NCBI RefSeq assembly: GCF_024199845.1 | Contig: NZ_JANADO010000001.1 | Coordinates: 5,394,001-5,458,000 of the forward strand | Direction of reading: 5' to 3' | DNA from: Bradyrhizobium sp. CCGB12 | GTDB lineage: Bacteria; Pseudomonadota; Alphaproteobacteria; Rhizobiales; Xanthobacteraceae | DNA: 64,000 nucleotides | Shown: positions 29,439 to 38,597 of the stretch, one piece after another | Layout: the number at the start of each line of letters is the position of its first letter | Numbering within the stretch: position 1 is the stretch's first letter | Made by a program: the position numbers and the translations under genes | Notes under the pieces: model-generated | Told to the model about the DNA's origin: nothing | The model's input: the letters and a program-made list of their open reading frames with translations, nothing else | Databases searched by the model: none

Positions 29439-30220
29439 ATGACTGAGAAGTCCGATCTCATCCACTCGACGACTCCTAAGGCCCATGTGCGCGTTGTGAT
29501 GTTGAACAGGGCGCCGAAACGAAATGCCTTGAGCAACGATCTGATCGCGGAGCTTGCAGCGACCTGCGGCGTGCCGCGGCCGATCAGGATGTTCGTTGCG
29601 TCGTCCTCTGCGGGAGTGAAGCGTTTTTCTCTGCCGGGGCGGATATTAGCGAGATGCAGCAGCGCGGGTTTGAGGCAATCGACAATCCCGCGCGACGTTC
29701 TGTGTGGCGGGACATCGCCAATTTCCCCAAGCCTCTGATCGCCGCGGTTGAGGGCATTTGCTTCGGTGGCGGTCACGAACTGGCCATGCTCGCTGACATT
29801 GTCATTGCAGGCGAAGGAGCGCGGTTCGCGCAGCCTGAGATTAGCATTGGGATTTTGCCGGCCGACGGCCCAACTCAGCGTCTCACGCGCGCGGCAGGGA
29901 AATCTCTGGCCATGCTGATGATACTGACCGGCCAACCCATTTCTGCCCGTGCTGCGATGCAGGCCGGCCTCGTCGCTGAAGTCGTTGAAACCGGTATTGC
30001 ACAGGCGCGAGCGCTCGAAATCGCGGAAATGATCGCCCAGAAGCCTCCCCGCTCGACTGAGCTCGCCAAGGCAGCCGTCCTCGCCGCCTTTCAGACCACG
30101 TTGGATGCTGGGCTCGAATTCGAGCGGAAGGCAATTCGGTGCGCGTTCAGCACGGCTGACCAGCAGGAAGGAATGAACGTTTTTTTCGAGAAACGATTGC
30201 CGAACTATCGCGGAATTTAG
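29439..30220 (+). pseudogene. Enoyl-CoA hydratase/isomerase, one-base frameshift
   Basis: ATG 29439 follows a good GGGAGG site and reads VVMLNRAPKRNALSNDLIAE. At 29562-29565 the frame must shift: the sequence GCGACCTGCGG lacks one base relative to GCGACCCTGCGG, after which LRRAAADQDVRCVVL, GSEAFFSAGADISEM and the rest follow, with oxyanion-hole motif EGICFGGGHELAMLADIVIA and the typical GPTQRLTRAAGKSLAM. The span of 782 bases is one short of 261 codons, so a single deletion accounts for everything. The restored protein would be a normal 260-residue crotonase, hydrating enoyl-CoAs in acid catabolism. An internal ATG at 29654 could still give a truncated 188-residue product lacking the N-terminal CoA-binding strand. 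Confidence 0.88.
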
Positions 30221-31184
30221 AGCGAACGAATGGCCTGACGTTGCATGCCTTCTGGAGGATTTTACTCGCCCGGCGAAGCTTTCCGCTGCAGGCGAAGCGC
30301 TTACGAGTGAAGCGCAGATGGCGGTCATCGGCGCAGTAAACGCAATTGACTACCTGCTTTGAAAGGCGATCGTTGACCGGTGCAACGAGCTTATCCATGT
30401 CCAGTTCGTGCAGCCGCTTGGCTATCTTTGGCGACTGGTTGCGACGAATCAGGTTGGCGAGAGCGGGATGAGCATGAGGTCTTGCTGATGTTCGCCCGCT
30501 ACCTGTAATGATCGGCCTGTCCGACGTGAAAATGGAATGCTTCCCTGGCGGCAACTGCACTTCGTAACCTTCGATAGGTCATGCGCGGGTTCTCGCGATC
30601 TCGCCCATCATCGTCTTGGTGATGCCGGCGGCTCTGGAGTGGTGCCATCCGGCGTCGAGCGGTCGCTTCCGGCGAAGCTCCGTGACGTTTCGTTCGGCGT
30701 CCGGTTTGTCTAGCTGTTCCGCCGACTGAACCCGGACGTGCGCGGTCATGCAAGTCGAAGATAGTCTGGAAGGACAGCGAACCCTTGCCGGGCATCGTGA
30801 TCGCCAGCCAAGGTGCTTCCGGCCAAATCGACCGTCGTCATGGTCGCGGAGTTGAGCGAATAGGCCATCACGGATGCATCACATCACGGATGCATCACAT
30901 TCGAGCTTTCGCGAGAGCCGGATTCCCTCGCGCGAGGACCTCATCCTTTGTCTTGGAAGTTCGTAATATCTCGCTTGCCTGCCCGAAAAGCCTCCATTTC
31001 GGCGTCCATATCTTCTACCTCCCGGTTCTGCCCGACGCACTTTGGTGGGGGCGCCGACGCCTGGGTTTTTGCGCAAAAATCCCGAAGGTGGTCGTTTCCC
31101 GGGAGACAGCCGGAAAGCGGCTCACCACGGCCCGCGGCATCACGTGGTCGCGCGTCGCTGATTTCGTTGGGGATTCCATCATTT
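30221..31184. other. 1-kb region without a clear gene, upstream of hipBA
   Basis: Fragments such as plus-strand CLEDFTRPAKLSAAGEALTS and minus-strand PIITGSGRTSARPHAHPALA suggest decayed coding DNA that I cannot identify. A 16-bp tandem duplication is listed separately. Confidence 0.4.
30867..30898. repeat. 16-bp tandem duplication
   Basis: ATCACGGATGCATCAC occurs twice in perfect tandem (30867-30882 and 30883-30898). Each unit contains the palindrome GATGCATC. It may be slippage or insertion-scar DNA. Confidence 0.85.
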
Positions 31185-31260
31185 TGATATATTTTTCTTA
31201 TCATATCTTGAGCTTGATAAGAATACTTATCGATTGAATCCAGGAATTTGATATATTATC
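31185..31260 (+). promoter_or_regulatory. AT-rich hipBA promoter with GATA/TATC dyads
   Basis: An unusually AT-rich stretch ends 36 bases before hipB. It contains three dyads: TGATA-N9-TATCA (31185-31203), the perfect GATAAG-AATA-CTTATC (31216-31231), and GATA-TAT-TATC (31250-31260). HipB repressors bind inverted TATCC-N8-GGATA sites in E. coli, so these are plausible autoregulatory operators, though spacing and half-sites differ. Confidence 0.55.
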
Positions 31261-31296
31261 GTTGTCTAAATGGTCATTTGATTAGGATTTTACATC

Positions 31297-31875
31297 ATGG
31301 GATATCCCAGCCAAGACCTTATCCGGAGCGTTCAGGCGAAACGCACGCAAGAGCGCATGAGCCAGCGTGCGTTGGCCGTCAGATCGGGTCTGACCCAAGC
31401 GCATATCTCCCAGATAGAGACCGGCCGCCTCGAACCAGGCCTGTCCAGCTTCATCCAGATGGTCCGGGCACTCGACCTTGAGATTGTACTCGTGCCTAAG
31501 AAGCTGCTTCCCGCGGTAGAAGCCGTTCTGCGCTCGAACACCAACGATTTCTCCCTCGAGGAAGGACCCTCAAACCTCTTCGCCAAGGCCGAACGCATCG
31601 TTTCCGGACAAAGGAAACGCCACGGTAGCTCCGCCGCGCTCGACCGCATCGCCGAATACTTACGCTTTCTGAAACAGGTCCACCTTTCGAAAGCTGACCT
31701 GACGGTTGTCAACGACGTCGTCGACACACTGCGAGGCTATCGCGCCGAACCGATCCCCAACTCAGTACTGGAAACTTCAGCAGGCGTATTGCAGGGTCTG
31801 CGCAACCGGATCGCACATCCCGTAGAAACCCCCCGTCCCGCCTACGCTCTCGACGACGAGGACGACGATGCCTGA
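31297..31875 (+). CDS. hipB: HipB-type XRE antitoxin with long C-terminal extension
   Basis: 192 residues, about twice the length of E. coli HipB. Residues ~8-65 form an XRE/Cro helix-turn-helix (SVQAKRTQERMSQRALAVRS, then LTQAHISQIETGRLEPGLSS). The extension (residues ~85-180) is helical, with an RFLKQVHLSKADLTVVNDVV segment and a RNRIAHP motif reminiscent of short helical HEPN-like folds, but I do not assign it. It would neutralise HipA and repress the operon through the dyads just upstream. The stop overlaps the hipA start by 8 bases, indicating translational coupling. Confidence 0.85.
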   Translation: MGYPSQDLIRSVQAKRTQERMSQRALAVRSGLTQAHISQIETGRLEPGLSSFIQMVRALDLEIVLVPKKLLPAVEAVLRSNTNDFSLEEGPSNLFAKAERIVSGQRKRHGSSAALDRIAEYLRFLKQVHLSKADLTVVNDVVDTLRGYRAEPIPNSVLETSAGVLQGLRNRIAHPVETPRPAYALDDEDDDA

Positions 31876-33091
31876 CGTATCGGTCCTAGACGTACGCCTA
31901 CACGACGCCCCTATCGCGACCCTCACGCTGGTGCAGGGCGACCGATCGCTGCTTGCCTTCAACCAGAACTATATCGATAACCTCGCACGTCCGACATTGA
32001 GCCTGTCCTTCAAGGACTCGTTCGGAAACCTGCTCACCTCGTTCAAACCGTATCAGCAGGTCCTTCCACCTTTCTTCTCCAATCTTCTGCCGGAGGGGCC
32101 GCTGCGCCGCTACCTCGCGGAACGTGCGGGCGTGAAGGAAAAGCGTGAGTTTTTTCTTCTATGGATGCTGGGCCGAGACCTTCCAGGCGCCCTGTCGGTC
32201 CAACCGGCGGACGGAGAAGCATTGCCGCCTCAGGTTGAGGAGGATCTCACACCAGACGAACGGCAGAACATGCTGCGCTTCTCGCTCGCGGGCGTGCAGC
32301 TGAAATTCTCCGCGCTCAAGAACGATCCAAAGAGAGGCGGACTAACCATTCCAGTCGAGGGCGTCGGCGGTTCGTGGATCGTCAAGCTGCCCTCCCATCA
32401 GTACACGGGCGTGCCCGAGAACGAATACTCAATGATGACCTTAGCGAAGGACATGGGCATGGAAGTGCCCGAGCTTCAACTTATCGACGTCGAGGCGATC
32501 AACGGACTCCCGGAAGGTATCGGCGAGCTGAAGGGACGGGCGCTGGCCGTTAAGCGGTTCGACCGCACCGCCGACGGGCCGGTCCACATGGAGGATTTTG
32601 CGCAGATATTCGGCGTGTTCCCGGACGAGAAATATGACAAGGCCAACTATCGGAGCATCGCGCGCGTCCTGGGCCTAGAGACCGGCGAGGCCGGCATCGC
32701 TGAGTTTGTCCGACGTCTCGTGTTCAGCACACTGATCGGCAACGCCGACATGCACCTGAAGAACTGGTCGGTGATCTATCCCGACCGCCGGACGCCGGTT
32801 CTGTCGCCCGCCTACGATCTGCTGTCGACCATACCGTACATCGCGGACGACAAGATGGCGCTGAATTATTCGCGCACGAAGAAGATGGCCGAATTCTCCA
32901 AAGACGAGCTGAAGCATCTGGCAGCGAAGGCAAGGATCTCGGAGAAGCTCGCCGTCGACACGGCCGCGGAAACCGTCCAACGCTTCAAGAAGATGTGGAC
33001 GGAGCGCAAGGCAGATCTCCCCCTGGAAAAGAAAGTCGTCGAAGTGGTCGACAAGCACGCCGCTTCGATCCCGATTTACAACGAACTCTGA
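31868..33091 (+). CDS. hipA: HipA-type Ser/Thr kinase toxin
   Basis: 407 residues. The N-subdomain-1 portion (DNLARPTLSLSFKDSFGNLL, LPPFFSNLLPEGPLRRYLA) is followed by the kinase core: Gly-rich/autophosphorylation region FSLAGVQLKFSAL (the usual Ser-containing loop lies here), WIVKLPS with the ATP Lys, EYSMMTLAKDMGMEVPE, ALAVKRFDR, the catalytic loop IGNADMHLKNWSV (Asp294, Asn299), and the Mg-binding LSPAYDLLST (Asp317). In E. coli HipA phosphorylates glutamyl-tRNA synthetase and induces persistence. All key residues seem present, so it is probably active. Codon use and neighbours suggest horizontal arrival. Confidence 0.95.
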   Translation: MPDVSVLDVRLHDAPIATLTLVQGDRSLLAFNQNYIDNLARPTLSLSFKDSFGNLLTSFKPYQQVLPPFFSNLLPEGPLRRYLAERAGVKEKREFFLLWMLGRDLPGALSVQPADGEALPPQVEEDLTPDERQNMLRFSLAGVQLKFSALKNDPKRGGLTIPVEGVGGSWIVKLPSHQYTGVPENEYSMMTLAKDMGMEVPELQLIDVEAINGLPEGIGELKGRALAVKRFDRTADGPVHMEDFAQIFGVFPDEKYDKANYRSIARVLGLETGEAGIAEFVRRLVFSTLIGNADMHLKNWSVIYPDRRTPVLSPAYDLLSTIPYIADDKMALNYSRTKKMAEFSKDELKHLAAKARISEKLAVDTAAETVQRFKKMWTERKADLPLEKKVVEVVDKHAASIPIYNEL

Positions 33092-33098
33092 GCAGTGA

Positions 33099-33389
33099 CC
33101 TACATTTTGGAAACCTTTCCGCGGCGACTTCGAGGATCTGGCTCGGGATCTCGTCGGACGCGAATTCGGCGTCAGGTTCGAGGCCTTCGCAGCCGCGCCG
33201 ACGGCCGGCATGGACGGGCGCCATTCGCAAGGAGACGCAGCCGCGATCCTACAGGCCAAGCATTACGGGAAAGTCCTCTTGCGCCTCGCTCAAATTGCAG
33301 ATGAGCACGAACGACGCGCCATCGAAGGTCTGACCCTACTCAACGTCGCTCGCATGCAAGAGACGCCATGCCGGATGGCGACGAACTGA
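33099..33389 (+). pseudogene. Fragment of a PD-(D/E)XK nuclease-type defence protein
   Basis: An open frame without a start codon, beginning 8 bases after hipA, reads FWKPFRGDFEDLARDLVGRE, then FGVRFEAFAAAP, GMDGRHSQGDAAAILQAKHY. The pattern FEDLxRDLLxxE...GxDGR...ILQAKHY resembles the Mrr-like restriction-nuclease N-terminus found on several defence proteins and STAND NTPases (catalytic Asp and QAK). It then runs out after about 60 further codons, where the frame meets a histidine-kinase fragment. I read it as the 5' end of a lost defence gene. Family naming is tentative. Confidence 0.45.
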
Positions 33390-33943
33390 TCATCACCACC
33401 GATGGCGAATATATCGCACTCTTCATCAAGGATTCGGGATCCGGCATGGCGGCCGAGATGGTCGACCGCGCCTTCGAGCCTTTCTTCACGACCAAGGAAA
33501 CGGGCAAGGGCGCGGGGCTCGGTCTCCGTCAGGTCTACGGCACCCTCCATCAGTCGGGCGGGTCGGCGCGGATCGAGAGTTCGCCGGGAGCGGGTACTAC
33601 CGTTCGGCTTTATCTCCGTAGGCCGGATGCCGCACGCAGCGCGACCAAAGCTCCCGAGGCTCCCGACGCCGTATCAGCCGATCTCTTCGCCGAAGACGGT
33701 CCCGCCAGCCTACCGACGCTCGAGAGGATTGTGCCAGACGCGATGATCTTGGATTTTGCGATGCCCGGCATGAACGGTGCCGCGGTCGCGAAGATCGTTC
33801 AAGACCCCCCGAGGGGCCAATCATATTCGCCAGCCGCTATTCCGAAACGGCGGCCTCGATTCGGTGCGCGGCGGCGCTCGCGCCTTGCAAAAGCCGTTCA
33901 AGGTCCGCGAATTGAGGCCGCCTTGCGCGAACTGCTCGATTAG
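33368..33943 (+). pseudogene. C-terminal fragment of a hybrid sensor histidine kinase
   Basis: The frame begins inside a HATPase domain: LFIKDSGSGMAAEMVDRAFE, FFTTKETGKGAGLGL, SGGSARIESSPGAGTTVRLY, followed by a receiver-like segment (IVPDAMILDFAMPGMNGAAV, phospho-acceptor Asp in ILDFAMPGMNG). Downstream the receiver continues only by changing frame (PIIFASRYSETAA, then LQKPFKVREL), showing several indels. HisKA and the sensory part are missing. It is a 3' remnant fused by recombination to the preceding nuclease fragment. Confidence 0.75.
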
Positions 33944-34435
33944 GATCGGCAGCTACCGCGAAAGCCATCTGATCTAGAAGCAGCTCCATGGCGACGCTGC
34001 GCTTGGTTATATCGAGGAGGTGCAGGTGCACCAAGCAACGTGGCCTCACTGCGTTAGGACTTGAGCGGCATGGAAGAGTGTTTGGAAAAGTTCTTTCTCC
34101 GATCGCGGCAAACCCGATGTAGCCATCGGCCGTTTCTCATCGGGTTTACGACTGATCTACGGTCGCTGTCGTTGCGTACACTGCTTTACGTCAAGCTCGC
34201 GTCACTTCAGCTGCCCCGAAGGGCAATCTGCTTCATCCTGATTCCCTGTTTATTTGCAGCCTTGAGTTGGGTAATTCTGACGCGCCCGGCGCTCCTTTCT
34301 CGCCCAATGTTCGTGAGTACCATCTCTGTTCCTTTAAAGCCGATTAAGCAGAAAGACAGCGGATGACAGCCCCTCTACGCTGATAATCGCCGTGCTGCCA
34401 TGGTAACATCGCGTCGCTATTTACCCGGGGCTAGC
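33944..34435. other. Spacer, nothing recognised
   Basis: About 490 bases. A 101-codon plus-strand frame at 34061-34366 contains one hydrophobic span but no family resemblance and no good ribosome-binding site, so it is not called. Confidence 0.4.
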
Positions 34436-34843
34436 ATGTCATCCCAGAAAATTTCCACGCCGCCGGTCGCTGCTGCCGAGCGGGATCTGATCTTCGTCGT
34501 AATTGAGAAGCATCGCGAACTGTCCGCCCACTACGATGCGGCCGCGTCGGTATTGGCGAAGCTAGAGGGAGGCTCCGAATTTGATGCCGCCGACGAAATC
34601 AGCGTCCAACGGAACTTGGCTCTCACGGAGCATGCAAATGTGCTCATCCGATCGACGCCAACCACGATCGCTGGCGTTATCGCTCTCACCCGATACGTCG
34701 CCAGTCTGCGGGACTGGGAGCTTCCTGATGATGATGGGTGGCATCAAGTCTTCCTAGGAGGACTGGCGGACGCGATCGATGAAATCGCTATGGCTCAGCG
34801 ACGTGCGTATTTAGGCGGATCAAACGTTTCGGCTCGGCCATGA
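34436..34843 (+). CDS. Conserved hypothetical Bradyrhizobium protein
   Basis: 135 residues from ATG 34436. It is mainly helical and acidic: DLIFVVIEKHRELSAHYDAA, then a central segment VLIRSTPTTIAGVIALTRYV, then a C-terminal DDGWHQVFLGGLADAIDEIA. This layout (HRxLSAxYDxA ... TxPTTxAGxxALxRY) recurs in many hypothetical proteins of Bradyrhizobium and relatives, sometimes near mobile elements. Function unknown. Its stop overlaps the start of a 28-codon membrane-peptide frame. Confidence 0.7.
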   Translation: MSSQKISTPPVAAAERDLIFVVIEKHRELSAHYDAAASVLAKLEGGSEFDAADEISVQRNLALTEHANVLIRSTPTTIAGVIALTRYVASLRDWELPDDDGWHQVFLGGLADAIDEIAMAQRRAYLGGSNVSARP

Positions 34844-34926
34844 CACTCGCTTTCATAATCCGGGGGATCGTTTTCTGGGGCGCTATCGCTTCGCTTCTCT
34901 ATTTGCTTTGGAAATTGCCCTTCTGA
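34840..34926 (+). CDS. 28-residue single-span membrane peptide
   Basis: ATG 34840 overlaps the preceding stop in ATGA, the classic coupled arrangement. The product is MTLAFIIRGIVFWGAIASLL followed by YLLWKLPF: essentially one membrane helix with a single Arg near the start and a Lys at the end. The overlap with a conserved gene and the coherent hydrophobicity support it despite its size. No homologue is claimed. Confidence 0.45.
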   Translation: MTLAFIIRGIVFWGAIASLLYLLWKLPF

Positions 34927-35529
34927 ATTCCTGCGCTTCGTGCCCCAAAGTGGTGGCAATCGAGTCCGTCAAAGCGTGCTCCGATGAGAAAATGCGAAAG
35001 CGGCGCTCTTCGGCGGCAACGCTGGCTGCGTTCCGATTCAACACGATGAAGTAGCCTTGAGACGTCGCTCAAATCGTCGGAAATTCCGGCGCTCCTGTCT
35101 GATTTGTTGATTTCAATGGATCCATCGGCACGATCAAGACAGAGCCCGTCGTCGCCGAGACAAGCGGCATGCTGGCTTCGCAACGCCAGACATCAGACCG
35201 TCCGCTCTCATTCCGGGATCTCAACAGCACCAGCTGTCGCTCGTGAATGGGATGGCGCGATAATAGATTGAGTGGTCATTCAAAGTTTGAGGATCAACGC
35301 AAACGCCACAGCCACGGGAGCGCAAAAGCGGCACAGCTCTAGCAGAGTAGTTGCGCGTTTGGTAGATCATAATACCAGCGCTACCTTGGTAATGCGAAAT
35401 TTCAGAATGCTTCGTCTATTCAACCGACTTGCGTTCGGCCGGGTCAGTCGATCGACCCAGCTGCAGCTTGACATGGGCAGGCGCTTTCGAGGAAATGATC
35501 GTTCATGAATGCTATGGATGTTAGCGTCA
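34927..35529. other. Spacer before the HU/IHF gene
   Basis: About 600 bases; shadow frames only. No promoter element recognised. Confidence 0.4.
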
Positions 35530-35850
35530 ATGATTAGGTCCGAACTCGTGGAGCGTATCGCCCGCCGAAACCCGCGCCTTTACCGGCGCGACGTCGAGAA
35601 CATTGTAGATGCAATTCTCGGCGAGATCGTCGCTGCGCTCGAGCGCGGAGATCGGGTTGAGCTTCGTGGCTTCGGAATCTTTTCTACCAGGCTACGGCGG
35701 GCTCGCATGAGTAAAAATCCGCGAACGGGTGAGCTCGTGCGAGTTAATGAGAAGCGCTTGCCGCACTTTAAGGCCAGCAAGGAGATGCACGGGCGCTTGA
35801 ACGTGACGCGAAACCGAAAGTCGGCAACTTTGCCGTCCGAGGCAGCTTAA
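35530..35850 (+). CDS. HU/IHF-family DNA-bending protein (IHF-beta-like)
   Basis: 106 residues from ATG 35530; an upstream ATG at 35509 is possible. The core [20 protein letters not shown], then [39 protein letters not shown] and the flexible arm tip KNPRTGE (intercalating Pro) follow the IHF-beta/HimD pattern, with a 12-residue extra tail. It bends DNA at promoters, recombination sites and sigma-54 enhancers. As a second copy in accessory DNA it may act on local promoters or integrase sites. HU versus IHF-beta cannot be fully settled, though the SxLVERIA start favours IHF-beta. Confidence 0.9.
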   Translation: MIRSELVERIARRNPRLYRRDVENIVDAILGEIVAALERGDRVELRGFGIFSTRLRRARMSKNPRTGELVRVNEKRLPHFKASKEMHGRLNVTRNRKSATLPSEAA

Positions 35851-36482
35851 CGGTGACGTCGGGCAGTTTAAGTGGCAACAGTGAGCACCCGATGTGGTGA
35901 AGAAGCAGCGTTAGTGTTGTTCCCGCATCAGAAGCCGCAATCGAGGCCTTACAACCCTCAATGGACGAGTCGGGATGGGCTACATTGCGTCTGATTAAGC
36001 TATCCGCCCGGCAGCCGCGGACGTCGTGTGTGCTGTCAAAAATGCGGTGTCCTTCGCCATCCACGAACACCGCATAGCCCAGAAAGGCCTCGGCCGGCGC
36101 GCCAGCTTTCGTCAGAACGGCGGCGTTGAGCTCGGGCCGCCATTCAACTATGAAACAGCACCGCCGCGAAGATGAAATTCCACCAAGCGGCGAATGCGGC
36201 GATGAACGCCGACACGATGCCAGCCCCAAACCAAAATAAAGCGACTGATTAGGATGGAGGATGTTCTAGGGCATGCGCTTTGAAAAGAACCCCGACCTAG
36301 CGCCTAGTGTATGAGCCACAGGTATTGACCAGCCAACGACCGTATTCGATCTGTGCTGCCCTAGCGACGCTTTTCCACAATTCGAAGCTGAGCTGATACG
36401 CAGCTTCAGCCTGTCTCCTGTAAGTCTCCGGATCAAGGCTCATTCGACTTCCCCTACTAGGCTGCGCGTCCGCGATCCATGA
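35851..36482. other. Spacer between HU/IHF and HsdR-N genes
   Basis: About 630 bases. A minus-strand frame at 35768-36229 (RPELNAAVLTKAGAPAEAFL) overlaps the HU/IHF gene antisense and has no recognised family; it is not called. Confidence 0.4.
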
Positions 36483-37322
36483 TCAAGGAGTAGCGACTGC
36501 TCGTGGGAGGGAAGCGGATGCATCCTCAACCGGGGCAATTATTGGCGCTTCTTCATCAGCGGTTTTCGGCGCGGTTTTCTTCCGGGTGGCAGCCCGTTGC
36601 AAACGCCTGATGTTCTGGAGAGCCGCTTTCGCTTCATCGCTATCCACCAAATCGCGCTTAATGACGTCCTCGCGCAATAAGGTCTTCAGATAGTCGACTT
36701 CCACCTTCACGCCGGAACTCATCCGACGAATCTCTCGACGCAGAACCTCCAGGATGAAGTCGGTCTGCAGAACGGCTGCGACAGTAAACTTGTTCGTGAC
36801 CTGCTTGTGCAGAAGGAACTCGGCCATCGTGCTCTTTGAGAAGCCTTCACGGCTCAAATTCCCAAAACATTCAAGCGCCTCAGGACTCTTGGCGCTTTCC
36901 TCGATCGCGTCCAGTTCGCAAACGAGGATTTTCTCTATCGGCTGGCCGAAATGCACCTTATAGATTCGCCAATGAGCGCCGTTCGTGAGCACTACCCACT
37001 CGATTCCCTCGTTGGCAGCGTAATCGATGGCTTGCTTGACGTGGGCATCCTTGAGATCGATCCCGATGGCCTTTACTTCGATAATGAACCGGATGTCATC
37101 GTCAACCTTCACTGCAAGATCAACATAAGTGCCGCGGATCGCGTATTGACTGGTGACATGTAGATACTTGTCATAGCCGCAGATGTCAGAAAGCATATCG
37201 TTGACGACAGTGACCGTGTCGGCCTCGCTGACATCGCGCTTCAGGAGCCCCGCTAAGACGCTTTGGTATCTCTTGAGTTGAGCGGTGATGCGCGTAGCGA
37301 CTTTCGTTGAGAGTTTCGCCAT
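36483..37322 (-). CDS. HsdR N-terminal (PD-(D/E)XK) domain protein, stand-alone
   Basis: 279 residues. Residues ~30-130 match the N-terminal nuclease domain of type I restriction HsdR and related stand-alone proteins: VNDMLSDICGYDKYLHVTSQ, YVDLAVKVDDDIRFIIEVKA (Asp and ExK of the PD-(D/E)XK fold), then AIDYAANEGIEWVVLTNGAH, WRIYKVHFGQPIEK. The remainder is helical, ending in a low-complexity Ala/Lys/Pro tail. The helicase motor of HsdR is absent, and no hsdM/hsdS is nearby. Such proteins are common single genes of unknown role in bacteria; nuclease activity is plausible but unproven. Confidence 0.88.
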   Translation of the reverse strand: MAKLSTKVATRITAQLKRYQSVLAGLLKRDVSEADTVTVVNDMLSDICGYDKYLHVTSQYAIRGTYVDLAVKVDDDIRFIIEVKAIGIDLKDAHVKQAIDYAANEGIEWVVLTNGAHWRIYKVHFGQPIEKILVCELDAIEESAKSPEALECFGNLSREGFSKSTMAEFLLHKQVTNKFTVAAVLQTDFILEVLRREIRRMSSGVKVEVDYLKTLLREDVIKRDLVDSDEAKAALQNIRRLQRAATRKKTAPKTADEEAPIIAPVEDASASLPRAVATP

Positions 37323-37638
37323 GATTCGTCCCCAAAACTATGGACGTGAGCATCATGCAACCTTTCGGCGAGCACAACCCCCTATTTAGTCAAAATGGGC
37401 TGCATCTCGTCGTCTCGGGCCGCCAGCGATGCTTGCGATCCTACTGCTGACGGTAGTTGCGTGTGATGGCCCGCCAGCGTCGGCCTGCGGGCCGCTGGCT
37501 ATTAGCTCAGCGCCATTTTTGCGCACCTCGAGCCTGCGCCAATCCCGCGGCAAATTCAGTACCTTCTGCTGAGAAGCGCCCCGGCTCCCAAGCAGCGGTG
37601 CTCAGTCCCCGGTATGGCATCGTGGATGTGCCGCGGGG
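37323..37638. other. Short spacer, nothing seen
   Basis: About 315 bases, possibly including the promoter of the HsdR-N gene; no motif recognised. Confidence 0.4.
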
Positions 37639-38143
37639 CTATCGAGCTCGAAGCCGGCGACGTGGATTTTCATCAAGAGGACCATTGCCCGTGAGCGCGG
37701 GCTCAGCCAGTACGCGCTTGGCTGCACGAGACGCACTGCTTACAGCGCGCTCCCATTCCTGTTCGCCGCCTTCTGCCCGCGCGTCGCTGACGATGGAGAT
37801 CCGGCTTGGGAGGCCGGAGTGTGGAGCCGCAGAGTTTCCATCAAAAACCCGATCTAGCGACTGACCGTAGCTGCTGAGAAACTCTATTGCAGCTTCGCGC
37901 AATTCTTCATCATCCGACCCGTCGGTTGCCGATTTCCGAAAGTATGCAGCGCCCGCTCGGCAGCCACCTCATCGATCTTCCACCCCTCTGGTGCGTCGCG
38001 GGTGCGCAGTAGGTCTACGACCGCTTCTGCGTGTGCCAACATCGCGACGAGGCGATTGTGCCATTGGACTGATTGCCTGCGAGCGCTTGCGCGGCGGAGG
38101 GTACTGCGGCGACGGCAGTAGCTGCCGATACGAACATGTTCAT
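37639..38143 (-). pseudogene. Conserved Bradyrhizobium hypothetical protein, two frameshifts
   Basis: ATG 38143 begins MNMFVSAATAVAAVPSAAQA, a signal-like start. The protein then continues only by changing frame: LVAMLAHAEAVVDLLRTRDA, PEGWKIDEVAAERALHTFG, then a second shift to KSATDGSDDEELREAAIEFL and SSYGQSLDRVFDG. This is the layout of a family of short exported-looking or twin-arginine-like proteins abundant in Bradyrhizobium. Two small indels inactivate it. No function is known. Confidence 0.65.
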
Positions 38144-38597
38144 GATGGGCCTCCTGCTGATCTTCGCCCCTATCGAAGGATTTGTTGCGCCCCGGGAAGG
38201 TTCTCCGTCAACATGGCCGCCCAGATATGCGCTAGAACCCCCTTCGTCGAAAGATTCCTCTTCGACTTCGCCGCATCGAGTTGCGCGCGCGCCTTGGCAA
38301 TGATGTGTCTCGCGCCTACGATCGATATCCGCTAAGATATCTCGGTACCGAGACTTCGCGGCTGTGTCTTCGCTCGGACAACAGGGCCGGTACAATCTCG
38401 AAGAGACGGGTCCTGCCCAATCGGGCAACTGCGCGCGGCAGTACAGGTGACGAGTGCTGGAGAGCGCTAAAGTACCTTGATAGTCTCCTGATCGAGTCCA
38501 GTTGAACAACCCGCTCCTCGCCCCTGACAAAGTACCAGCGACCACATCGCATCAGCTTAACGTCCACCGAATGAGCTTTTTCAGCGCGTTAACCGGT
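38144..38597. other. Spacer downstream of lysR
   Basis: About 450 bases; antisense and shadow frames only, no terminator found. Confidence 0.4.

Noticed and set aside
29414..30328. 304-codon minus-strand frame over the enoyl-CoA hydratase
   Set aside because: The plus strand carries a recognisable crotonase; the antisense frame is composition-driven.
34061..34366. 101-codon plus-strand frame with one hydrophobic span
   Set aside because: Unsupported start, no family, composition unlike neighbouring genes.
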